64,000 nt of DNA from an uncultured Pelagibacteraceae bacterium (GTDB lineage: Bacteria > Pseudomonadota > Alphaproteobacteria > Pelagibacterales > Pelagibacteraceae): positions 82,001 through 146,000 of the forward strand of contig CACMQA010000003.1 of assembly GCA_902615715.1 (NCBI GenBank). The letters run 5' to 3'. Under the pieces are notes generated by a model. It was not told the DNA's origin, ran no database searches, and saw only the letters and a list, made by a program, of their open reading frames with translations. Position numbers and translations under genes: made by a program. Numbering within the stretch: position 1 is the first letter of the stretch; each line of letters starts with the position of its first letter. Shown here piece after piece: positions 1-8,394 of this stretch.

Positions 1-711
1 CAAAATTGCGTCATGTTTTTCTTTTAGTTCATACAAAGTTTTATCTTTTCCAACTTCAAAGTTTTGGACGAATTTTATGCCAGAGTCTTTGAGAAGCTTC
101 GTTCTTCTTTCAACAACAAATTTTTCTAATTTAAAATTTGGAATACCGTAAATTAAAAGTCCACCTGCCCTATCGTATCTGTCATAAATTGTTACTTGAT
201 ATCCTGATTTTCGAAGTTCTTCTGCACATGCCATTCCTGCAGGGCCAGCGCCTATGATTCCAACTGATTGTTTTAGTTCTTTACTAACTTTAAAAGGTTT
301 TACCCAACCTTTTTCCCAAGCTGTGTCTGTTATATATTTTTCTATAGACCCAATTGTTACCGTTCCGTGACCTGATTGTTCAATTACGCAATTTCCTTCA
401 CATAGCCTGTCTTGAGGACAAATTCTACCGCACACCTCCGGCATATTATTTGTACTTTGAGATACTTCATAAGCCTCTTTCAGACGGCCTTCAGCAGTTA
501 ATTTTAGCCAGTCAGGAATATTATTACTTAATGGACAATGAATTTGGCAAAAAGGTACTCCGCATTGAGAACACCTACTAGACTGCTCTGATGCTTTATC
601 GGTGATATAATCTTTATAAATTTCATTAAAGTCACCTTTTCTTTTAGTAGTGTTTCTTTTTTCAGGAGTCTCCTGTTTAAGATCCACAAACTTAAGCATT
701 TTTTTTGTCAT
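1..711 (-). CDS. gltD: Glutamate synthase small subunit (NADPH-GOGAT beta), partial at window edge
   Basis: Reverse-strand translation from ATG at 711-709 reads MTKKMLKFVDLKQETPEKR...CSQCGVPFCQIHCPLSNNIPDW...GIIGAGPAGMACAEELRKSGYQVTIYDRYDRAGGLL; Cys-rich N-terminus and FAD/NAD GxGxxG. Runs off the left edge, so absent from the ORF track. Confidence 0.93.
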   Translation of the reverse strand, partial: MTKKMLKFVDLKQETPEKRNTTKRKGDFNEIYKDYITDKASEQSSRCSQCGVPFCQIHCPLSNNIPDWLKLTAEGRLKEAYEVSQSTNNMPEVCGRICPQDRLCEGNCVIEQSGHGTVTIGSIEKYITDTAWEKGWVKPFKVSKELKQSVGIIGAGPAGMACAEELRKSGYQVTIYDRYDRAGGLLIYGIPNFKLEKFVVERRTKLLKDSGIKFVQNFEVGKDKTLYELKEKHDAIL

Positions 712-737
712 ACAGGTGTTAATTAAGTTAAGAATTT

Positions 738-750
738 GCTGTTTAACAGC
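738..750. promoter_or_regulatory. Perfect inverted repeat GCTGTT-T-AACAGC in gltD/uppP intergenic region (possible operator)
   Basis: Direct reading of sequence; 6-bp arms. Confidence 0.3.
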
Positions 751-811
751 TTTTTAAGGTCAATATTAGTTACCTATATATCAAAAATCCTAAAAAACTA
801 ATGCCTTTATT

Positions 812-828
812 TGCATACCTGATATGCA
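812..828. promoter_or_regulatory. 17-bp palindrome TGCATA-CCTGA-TATGCA, NtrC-like operator candidate
   Basis: Perfect 6-bp inverted repeat with TGCA-N9-TGCA layout, between divergent gltD and uppP. Confidence 0.4.
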
Positions 829-875
829 TTAAGAAATGCCAATAAAAAAACAACCTTTAATTTTATTAATTTTAC

Positions 876-1634
876 GTGATTGAAATTTTTATTCTATCTT
901 TGATACAAGGTATTACTGAATTTTTACCTATAAGTTCTTCTTCGCATCTTATCTTAATTTCAGAATATTTTAGTTTTGAAAATCAAAGTCTATCTATAGA
1001 TGTAAGTTTGCACATAGGTTCTTTTATTGCAGTAATATTTTACTTTAAAAAGGACATTTTGAACTTTGTTGAAAATAAAATTATTTTTATTAAAATTTTA
1101 ATATCTTCAATTCCAGTAATGGTAGTAGGTTTCTTTTTGGTAAAAACTGGGATCATCGAAAAAATTAGAAATATAAACGTAATAGCTTTTACGACTATTA
1201 TATTTGGTATTTTTTTATATATCAGTGATAAATTTAAATTAGAAAAAAATATTAATAATAATTTTACTTTAAAATCAGCACTGTTTATAGGATTTTTTCA
1301 AATCTTATCTTTAATACCTGGCGTAAGTAGATCTGGAATAGCTATCACCGCTGCTAGGTTATTAAATTATAAAAGAGTAGATGCAGGAAAAATTTCTTTT
1401 TTAATTTCAATACCAATTTTAGGTGCAGTTTCACTTTTTGGGATAAAAAACTTGTTAACCTCAGAGGATTTAAATTTTACTTATATAAATTTAGTTTCCA
1501 TAATCGTATCTTTTTTCTTTTCTCTAATAACAATTAAATATTTTTTAAAATACATTCAAAGGTTCAATTTAAATGTTTTTGTCTTTTACAGAATTATTTT
1601 GGGCTCATTACTTTTGATTTTAGCTTACTTATAA
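876..1634 (+). CDS. uppP: Undecaprenyl-diphosphatase (UppP/BacA)
   Basis: GTG start; QGITEFLPISSSSHLIL and PGVSRSGIAITAARLL motifs of the BacA/UppP family. Confidence 0.92.
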   Translation: MIEIFILSLIQGITEFLPISSSSHLILISEYFSFENQSLSIDVSLHIGSFIAVIFYFKKDILNFVENKIIFIKILISSIPVMVVGFFLVKTGIIEKIRNINVIAFTTIIFGIFLYISDKFKLEKNINNNFTLKSALFIGFFQILSLIPGVSRSGIAITAARLLNYKRVDAGKISFLISIPILGAVSLFGIKNLLTSEDLNFTYINLVSIIVSFFFSLITIKYFLKYIQRFNLNVFVFYRIILGSLLLILAYL

Positions 1635-1724
1635 AATTAAAGTAAAAAATAAAATTAAAATTAGAACAACTATAAAAAATAAAATTACTGCTTTATTTAA
1701 AGAAAGTTTTAATATTGTCTTCAT
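1629..1724 (-). CDS. Putative 31-aa single-TM small protein
   Basis: MKTILKLSLNKAVILFFIVVLILILFFTLIL; ATG 2 nt after the stop of the upstream glycosyltransferase ORF. Below the track length cutoff. Confidence 0.4.
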   Translation of the reverse strand: MKTILKLSLNKAVILFFIVVLILILFFTLIL

Positions 1725-1726
1725 AT

Positions 1727-2944
1727 TTACAAATTAGGTTTTATTTTTTTTAATAAGGTCAAACTTAATATAACTTGAATAATTAATAACGACAAACTAT
1801 ATCTCGGTAAAATGAAAAAGATTGAAAAGAGACCAATATTAGAAAAATAATATAAGCTAATATAATTCAAAGCAGAAATTTTAAATCTAAAAGATAAAAT
1901 AATTCCAATTATTGTTGTGATACCTAAAATTATCTTAGGAATAATATGCAAAGGTGAATAATAGTTTTTGTAATCGGCTTCTAAGTCTATCAATGCAAAT
2001 GAGATAACTTTTTTGAAATACAATTTAATATAATTATACGGATCTTCTTTTATGAATTTTATTGCTTGATTAAATAAAATTTTGTCTTGAATTAAATCAT
2101 AATTTTGTATTGGCCCCCTAGATACTAGTTCATTAAGTTCTGTTTTCACTTCTGGGATTACATTTTGAATACCCAAAAACATTGGTGTCCCCTCAACTTT
2201 TGCTCTAGGATTATTTCCTTTAAGCAAATTGTAACCACTAGATTTTGTAATAGTAATTACTCCAAAGATATTATAATTTCTGTAAATATAAGGTGAAATT
2301 GTTAATAAACAAATTAAACAAATTAAAATAATCTTTATAAAGTTTTTTTGTTTTAAATATAAATAAAAAATCGACAGTAATACAAAAATAAAAAATTCTC
2401 CTCTTAAAAGAATCAGTAGTCCAGCAGAAAAAGAAAATATTAATATATATTTATAGGTTAATTTTTTGAAAAGACTTAGATAAGAAAAAAGAAATAGATT
2501 TAATAATAATATCTGCAATGTAGATGATGATATCTGTGAAACAGCGAATACATTTAGTGGAAAAATTGTAAAAATCAGAGTTCCAATTAGCGAGATGTTG
2601 TTTGAAAAAAGTTTAGATAAAATTTTATAAGTCAAATAAACAGAAATAAGCGCAAATAATAATTGTATATATTGAATGACCCATAAAAATAAATCTATAT
2701 TTTGAAAGAAAAATTTCACACAATATAAAAAAATAGGGTATAGAGGCGGCATAAAAATATTTGGCACTGGAACACCTTGTACTGAATGAACACTTAACAT
2801 TCTATTTTTCTCCAAATTCTCAAGCAAAATCCCCCATTCATTCGCTACCTCTATGTCTCTAAAATAATAGAGAGCGAATAATCTTGTTATAACAGCAATA
2901 AAAAATATTAATGGTAATTGAAATTTACTTATTATTTTCATCAA
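1727..2944 (-). CDS. GT-C fold (GT39/ArnT-like) membrane glycosyltransferase
   Basis: Multi-TM protein; N-terminal RLFALYYFRD...EWGILLENLEKN...PPLYPIFLY typical of PMT/ArnT-type polyprenyl-P-sugar transferases. Confidence 0.75.
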   Translation of the reverse strand: MMKIISKFQLPLIFFIAVITRLFALYYFRDIEVANEWGILLENLEKNRMLSVHSVQGVPVPNIFMPPLYPIFLYCVKFFFQNIDLFLWVIQYIQLLFALISVYLTYKILSKLFSNNISLIGTLIFTIFPLNVFAVSQISSSTLQILLLNLFLFSYLSLFKKLTYKYILIFSFSAGLLILLRGEFFIFVLLSIFYLYLKQKNFIKIILICLICLLTISPYIYRNYNIFGVITITKSSGYNLLKGNNPRAKVEGTPMFLGIQNVIPEVKTELNELVSRGPIQNYDLIQDKILFNQAIKFIKEDPYNYIKLYFKKVISFALIDLEADYKNYYSPLHIIPKIILGITTIIGIILSFRFKISALNYISLYYFSNIGLFSIFFILPRYSLSLLIIQVILSLTLLKKIKPNL

Positions 2945-2945
2945 A

Positions 2946-3683
2946 TTACTTAAATTTAAGTTTTCTAAGTATTGAAAAGGGAATTATTTTCAAAATTAAA
3001 TTTACTACCATCCAATACATTGGATAATACGTTTTTTTAAATTTTACTTTTCTATTTTTAAAAACGATATTTGATAATTTTTTTACAGAAGCTTTTGGTA
3101 ATATGAGTTCTTTACCAAAAGATAAATTAGTTGCTAAATATCCTAAAGTATAAAACTGAATATTTGCTTTTTTTAAATCATCATCAAAAGCCATACTTTC
3201 AAAGAATGACTCTAATCCTCTTTTTGCACCCGCGTATGTAACATTAATATCTCTTCCTAAAAATCCTGAAACTGAGCCAAATCCTATTATACTTGTGTTT
3301 TCTTTTTTAATTAGGATTTTTTTTATTTTTTGAATTGTGTAAGCTATAGACACATAATTAGCATTAATTAACCTCGATATACTTTCTGTATTTAAGTTGG
3401 AGTTATCATCATCGAACATCATACCTATTGGGAACATAACACCTGCTAAGTTACTAAGTAAATTATTTTTAGAAAGTAGTTTGTCATTAATTTCATTAAT
3501 TGAAGAAAAATCTAGAGGCAAAACATCTATCTTTACCTTATGTTTAGTTTCTAAATCTGATTTAATTGCATTCAGGTCTCTTTCATCCCTTGAAACAATC
3601 ACTAAGTCGTTATTCTCTTCGGCGAATTTTTTTGCCAATTCTTTTCCTAAGCCAGATGAGGCACCAACAATTAAATATTTCAT
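2946..3683 (-). CDS. SDR family oxidoreductase, DprE2-like
   Basis: GASSGLGKELAKKF Rossmann motif, YAGAKRGLESF catalytic YxxxK; overlaps by 4 nt with a DprE1-like gene. Confidence 0.8.
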   Translation of the reverse strand: MKYLIVGASSGLGKELAKKFAEENNDLVIVSRDERDLNAIKSDLETKHKVKIDVLPLDFSSINEINDKLLSKNNLLSNLAGVMFPIGMMFDDDNSNLNTESISRLINANYVSIAYTIQKIKKILIKKENTSIIGFGSVSGFLGRDINVTYAGAKRGLESFFESMAFDDDLKKANIQFYTLGYLATNLSFGKELILPKASVKKLSNIVFKNRKVKFKKTYYPMYWMVVNLILKIIPFSILRKLKFK

Positions 3684-5008
3684 ATTTCTAATCTATTTGA
3701 TATTTCAGACTGGTATATTCTTTTTCCATCAAACTTACATAATTTTTCCTTAAAGCTAATTAATTCTTCATTGTAACTTTTTTTTATGGTTTCTTTACTT
3801 AATCTAGAGTCTTTAATTACAGAGGGTATAATGTCATATTTATCATAAAGGCTATCTATCTTTGACATAAACAACAAATTTTCCTTATTATTTACGTAAT
3901 CAAAAGTTATACAAATTTTATTATCTTCAAATCTCAAAAATTTTTGTTTTCCATTCATATTTTTCAATGAAAATAAAGTAATTGTTGGTTCAAATTGTTT
4001 AAATAAACTTTTAAACTCTTCAATAAAAGATTCAAATTTTTCCTCACTTATCAATAATTGGCTCTCTATAAAGCCTTTTTTACCAAAAAAATTAAAATAA
4101 TTTTCATTACCATAAAAAGGGAAAATTACATTCAGAAAGTTTTCATTTTTTTCTGACTTGGATAGTTTATTAAGTTTTGAGTATAAAAAATTTACAACAT
4201 TGATGGAAAACTTATTCCACATTGGAAAGATAAATGGTCTAAATTTCCTTTTTACTTCTTTAAATCCATGGAAATCAGATGGATTTTTATCTAAATAATT
4301 TTTGTAAACAAAACCTTTCCCAAAATTAATTAAATTATCAGCTCTATTCCACGTATATGTATATGATGCGTCTTTACTTTCGTCTAAAATAAATTTTTTA
4401 CTTTCTTCAATTGAGTTTACTTCTTTTTTTTCAGTAGTAAACTTTGAACTTTTAATCTCCATAAGTTCGAAGGTAACACTTACTATAGTTCCTGTAAGAC
4501 CAATACCACCAATTGTTAAATCAAAAATTTCCTCGTTTTCCTCTTTAGACAAATTTAACCAACCATGGGTTTTATGAAATAATAAAATACTTTTAATCGA
4601 TTTTCTTATGGTTCCATGTTTGCCACATGATTTTCCATGCACATTAGCTGCAACGGCTCCTCCAATAGTAATAGTAGGATATCCTGGTAATTGTGGGATC
4701 CATAAATTATGTTTCAAAGTAAAATTTAAAAATTCAATTAATGTTAAGCCTGCTTCCACTGTTATAGTTTTTTCTTTCTTATCAAAATGGAGTATTCTAT
4801 CAAAACTCCTTATATTTATTGATAAGCTTTCTTTAGAAAATCCTAAAGGGCTATAAGATAAATTAGATCCTATATTAATTAAATTATTTGAATTATAAGA
4901 AACTTTTTCTAGCAGCTTATACTTATCTGGTTGAGAAAAAATAACATTTGTTGAAAATGATTTGTCAAAAGAGAATAATCTTCTTTTTTCTGTCTGCTGT
5001 TTGCTCAT
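3680..5008 (-). CDS. FAD-linked oxidase, DprE1-like (decaprenylphosphoryl-ribose 2'-oxidase family)
   Basis: PGYPTITIGGAVAANVHGKSCGKHGTI FAD-binding PCMH signature; C-terminal KICITFDY and IKDSR segments resemble DprE1. Confidence 0.78.
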   Translation of the reverse strand: MSKQQTEKRRLFSFDKSFSTNVIFSQPDKYKLLEKVSYNSNNLINIGSNLSYSPLGFSKESLSINIRSFDRILHFDKKEKTITVEAGLTLIEFLNFTLKHNLWIPQLPGYPTITIGGAVAANVHGKSCGKHGTIRKSIKSILLFHKTHGWLNLSKEENEEIFDLTIGGIGLTGTIVSVTFELMEIKSSKFTTEKKEVNSIEESKKFILDESKDASYTYTWNRADNLINFGKGFVYKNYLDKNPSDFHGFKEVKRKFRPFIFPMWNKFSINVVNFLYSKLNKLSKSEKNENFLNVIFPFYGNENYFNFFGKKGFIESQLLISEEKFESFIEEFKSLFKQFEPTITLFSLKNMNGKQKFLRFEDNKICITFDYVNNKENLLFMSKIDSLYDKYDIIPSVIKDSRLSKETIKKSYNEELISFKEKLCKFDGKRIYQSEISNRLEI

Positions 5009-5707
5009 CTAAATTTTAATCTTTATAAATAATTTAAGCATTTCTTTGACCGTCAAAAATATATTTTTTATACTTACTGAAGATCCTGTGCCAAAAGTTC
5101 TTGGATACGTGTGTATACCAACCTCATTTACTTTAAAACCTTTATACTTAGTTTTAATTGCTAATTCAGCACCTAAAAAAGGGCTATCAGAAATTAAATT
5201 AATTTTTTTAAGCAATGTTTTTTTAATTAATCTCGAACCTGTAGATATATCCCGATACTGAGTGTGAAATAGTATTCTCAATAGCGCGTTGTAAATCCAA
5301 GATATTATTATTCTACTGGTTTTATATTTTTTTTTAAATCTATAAGTAATAACTAAATCTGACCTATCTGCTTTTTTTAAAAGTTTAATCAGATCATTTA
5401 CATCATATTCAGCATCTCCATCTGTTTGAAAAATCCATTCATATTTGCATTTCTTTAGACCTGTTTTTATTGCTGCTCCATATCCCATGTTTTTTTTATG
5501 AAAAATTACTTTTGTATTTTTCATTTTCTGTGACAATGATTTAGCGTAAACCCCAGATTTTTCTGGACACCCATCATCCACTATAATAATTTCACTTTTT
5601 TTTTTTAATTTCTTCAGCAATTTTTGACTTCTAAAAATCATCTTTTTTACAGTTCTTCTGTCTTTATAAAGAGGGAAAACAATACTTATCGATTTAATAC
5701 TTTTCAT
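5009..5707 (-). CDS. GT2 family glycosyltransferase, DPM1/polyprenyl-phosphate-sugar synthase-like
   Basis: SIVFPLYKDRRTVKKM...IIIVDDGCPEKSG...NMGYGAAIKTGLKKCKYEWIFQTDGDAEYD GT-A motifs. Confidence 0.85.
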   Translation of the reverse strand: MKSIKSISIVFPLYKDRRTVKKMIFRSQKLLKKLKKKSEIIIVDDGCPEKSGVYAKSLSQKMKNTKVIFHKKNMGYGAAIKTGLKKCKYEWIFQTDGDAEYDVNDLIKLLKKADRSDLVITYRFKKKYKTSRIIISWIYNALLRILFHTQYRDISTGSRLIKKTLLKKINLISDSPFLGAELAIKTKYKGFKVNEVGIHTYPRTFGTGSSVSIKNIFLTVKEMLKLFIKIKI

Positions 5708-5711
5708 AATG

Positions 5712-5788
5712 TGGTGCGCCTGCTAGGATTTGAACCCAGAACCTTCTGGTCCGTAGCCAAACGCTCTATCCAGTTGAGCTACAGGCGC
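5712..5788 (-). tRNA. tRNA-Arg(ACG)
   Basis: Cloverleaf GCGCCTGTAGCTCAACTGGATAGAGCGTTTGGCTACGGACCAGAAGGTTCTGGGTTCAAATCCTAGCAGGCGCACCA; anticodon loop CTACGGA; CCA encoded. Confidence 0.95.
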
Positions 5789-5859
5789 TTAGAAATTTAT
5801 TACATTAATTTTTTTTTTGTTTTTATGTTATAAATAATTAACATAGTTTCACTAAAAAA

Positions 5860-7191
5860 ATGCATTTTATTTCAAACCTTAATTTTATCAAAACACAGTA
5901 CTTCAGTGTTATTTTAAGTTTAATTCCGATCAGCTTTATTGCTGGAAATATGATCATTAATATAAATATTATATTATTAATACTTTCAGCTATTATTATT
6001 TTCAGAACAGCATTATTTAGAGTTGAATATTTTCTGCTAGATAAATTGATTTTGTTATTTTTTTTTCTAATTTTGTTTAATGGTGCATATAACGATTTAC
6101 AGCTTTATATCAATGATAGAAAGTTTTCAGATTGGAGAGGGGGGTTCGAGACTGTAAAAAAATCATTATTTTTTTTAAAATACTTGTTACTGTACCTAGT
6201 TTTAAGATTTTTAATTGAAAAGAAAATAATTAATTTGAAATTATTTTTTATAACTTGCTCAATTTCATCTTTATTTGTTTGTTTTGATATTTTTTATCAA
6301 TATAGGTTTGGTCAAGATATTTTTGGATATCAAACTTTAGGTTCAGGTAGAAAATTAGGAGGTCCATTTGGAGACGAGCTAATAGCTGGAGGTTTTATCC
6401 AAAGATTTTCTTTATTCTCTTTCTTTGTATTGCCTTTATTTTTCACTAATAAATCAAAATTTTTATCTAAGTATTTAATTCCAATTTTATTTATCATTTT
6501 TTTGGTTGGTTTAATATTATCAGGCAATAGAATGCCTTTGATACTTTTTGTATTTTCTATTTTCCTCATACTATTATTTAATAAACAAGTAAGAAAATAC
6601 TTTTTACCTTTTATAATTATTTTTACACTTCTTTTTTCAATTATTTTTAATTTTAACTTAGAGGTAAGAACAAATTTCCAAAACTTTTATAAACAAGTAT
6701 CAAAAATAACTCTGATTGTTCTTAATAAAGATTTGGGCAATCAAAGAGTTCCGCAATATTTCAAAGAGTTTAGTAGTTTTTATGATACATGGTTGCTGAA
6801 TAAATATATAGGTGGTGGAGTTAAAAATTTTAGATATTACTGTCATGTTAGACCAAACATTGACCGGAATTCTGATTTTATTTGTAATATGCACCCACAT
6901 AACTATTACTTGGAAATATTAACTGAAACAGGATTGATTGGTTTTTTAATTTGTGTGAGTATTTTTATTTTGGTTATATACATCTCGCTTATTAAAAAGT
7001 ATTTTATAAACTCACCGCTTAGTAAGAATAATATTATAGTCCCATTCGTATTTTTATTCTTAGTTGAAATTTTTCCTTTAAAAAGCACTGGTAGCTTTTT
7101 CACTACTGGAAATACAACATATATTTTTCTAATTATGGCTATTTTAGTTGGTATTGTTAGAAATGAAAATTCAATTGAAAAAAAATATTAA
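5860..7191 (+). CDS. O-antigen ligase/polymerase family (Wzy/WaaL-like) membrane protein
   Basis: Multi-TM, LILSGNRMPLILF and HPHNYYLEILTETGLIGFLI motif typical of Wzy_C/O-antigen ligase domain. Confidence 0.85.
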   Translation: MHFISNLNFIKTQYFSVILSLIPISFIAGNMIININIILLILSAIIIFRTALFRVEYFLLDKLILLFFFLILFNGAYNDLQLYINDRKFSDWRGGFETVKKSLFFLKYLLLYLVLRFLIEKKIINLKLFFITCSISSLFVCFDIFYQYRFGQDIFGYQTLGSGRKLGGPFGDELIAGGFIQRFSLFSFFVLPLFFTNKSKFLSKYLIPILFIIFLVGLILSGNRMPLILFVFSIFLILLFNKQVRKYFLPFIIIFTLLFSIIFNFNLEVRTNFQNFYKQVSKITLIVLNKDLGNQRVPQYFKEFSSFYDTWLLNKYIGGGVKNFRYYCHVRPNIDRNSDFICNMHPHNYYLEILTETGLIGFLICVSIFILVIYISLIKKYFINSPLSKNNIIVPFVFLFLVEIFPLKSTGSFFTTGNTTYIFLIMAILVGIVRNENSIEKKY

Positions 7192-7210
7192 TAATTATAG
7201 GCTTAAATAA

Positions 7211-8383
7211 ATGAAAGAAGTTTATATTACTTCTGCAACTAGAACAGCAGTGGGAGCTTTAGGAAAATCGTTAAAAAATATTAAAGCTGAAGATTTGGGA
7301 GCAGCAGTAATTTCGGAGTCTATTAATCGTTCGAATATTAAGCCAGCTGAGGTTGACGAGGTAATTTTCGGTCAAGTTTTGACTGGAGGCTCTGGACAAA
7401 ATCCAGCTAGGCAAGCCGCAATTAAAGCTGGTGTTCCAAAAGAGACTCCGTCCTATGTTGTTAATCAAGTTTGCGGTTCAGGAATAAGATCGGTGGCATC
7501 TGCTTTTCAGAGCATTAAGTCGGGTGACACAAAGGTTATAATAGCGGGTGGACAAGAAAACATGTCATTAGCTCCTCATGCAATTCATTTAAGAGATGGG
7601 AAAAAACTAGGTGACGCAGAATTAATAGATACAATGATAAAAGATGGCCTGTGGGATGCATTTCATGGATACCATATGGGTGTTACTGCAGAAAATGTTG
7701 CTGAAAAATTTCAAGTAACAAGAGAAGAGCAAGATAAATTTGCCTTAAAGTCGCAAGAAAAAGCTCTTAAAGCCCAAAAGCAAGATAGATTTAAAGAGGA
7801 AATAGTTAACTTTAAAATTAAATCACAGAAATCTAATGTAGATTTTAATAAAGATGAGCATCCAAGAGAAAGCATCAATATCGATGCTTTAACGAGGTTA
7901 CAACCAGTATTTAAAAAAGGTGGTACTGTTACTGCTGGAAATGCATCAGGTATAAATGATGGTGCAGCTGCTGTAACCTTAATGACTAGTGATGAAGCAG
8001 CAAAAAGAAGCTTGGAAAAACTTGTAAAAATTAAATCATGGGCTAGTTGTGGCGTTGAACCAGCTTTGATGGGCACAGGTCCTATTCCTTCTTCAAAAAA
8101 AGCTTTGGATTTAGCAGGATGGGATATCAAAGATGTAGATCTATTTGAAATTAATGAAGCTTTTGCTGCACAAAGTCTAGCTGTATTAAAAACATTATCA
8201 ATACCTGAAGAAAAAGTGAATGTAAATGGTGGAGCTATTTCATTAGGTCATCCTATAGGAGCATCTGGAACTAGAATACTAGTTACTCTCATACATGAAA
8301 TGATTAAGCGTGATGTAAAAAAAGGCTTGGCAACTCTTTGCATTGGCGGCGGTATGGGTATTGCAATGTGTGTTGAGAGATAA
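7211..8383 (+). CDS. Acetyl-CoA C-acetyltransferase (thiolase)
   Basis: NQVCGSGIRSV, GGQENMS, NVNGGAISLGHPIGASGTRI, CIGGGMGIA thiolase motifs. Confidence 0.95.
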   Translation: MKEVYITSATRTAVGALGKSLKNIKAEDLGAAVISESINRSNIKPAEVDEVIFGQVLTGGSGQNPARQAAIKAGVPKETPSYVVNQVCGSGIRSVASAFQSIKSGDTKVIIAGGQENMSLAPHAIHLRDGKKLGDAELIDTMIKDGLWDAFHGYHMGVTAENVAEKFQVTREEQDKFALKSQEKALKAQKQDRFKEEIVNFKIKSQKSNVDFNKDEHPRESINIDALTRLQPVFKKGGTVTAGNASGINDGAAAVTLMTSDEAAKRSLEKLVKIKSWASCGVEPALMGTGPIPSSKKALDLAGWDIKDVDLFEINEAFAAQSLAVLKTLSIPEEKVNVNGGAISLGHPIGASGTRILVTLIHEMIKRDVKKGLATLCIGGGMGIAMCVER

Positions 8384-8394
8384 ATTATTTTTCA

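Noticed and set aside
3397-3753. 118-aa plus-strand ORF
   Set aside because: Fully antisense to the DprE2-like and DprE1-like genes; no recognisable domain.
5624-5833. 69-aa plus-strand ORF containing VVRLLGFEPRTFWSVAKRSIQLSYRRLE
   Set aside because: This is the antisense translation of tRNA-Arg(ACG), a common false ORF.
5700-5860. tRNA-Arg as an integration site for a mobile island carrying the polysaccharide genes
   Set aside because: No integrase, no duplicated tRNA 3' end and no direct repeats were seen nearby.
7711-8130. 139-aa minus-strand ORF
   Set aside because: Antisense to the thiolase gene, which has strong family motifs; composition looks like a shadow ORF.
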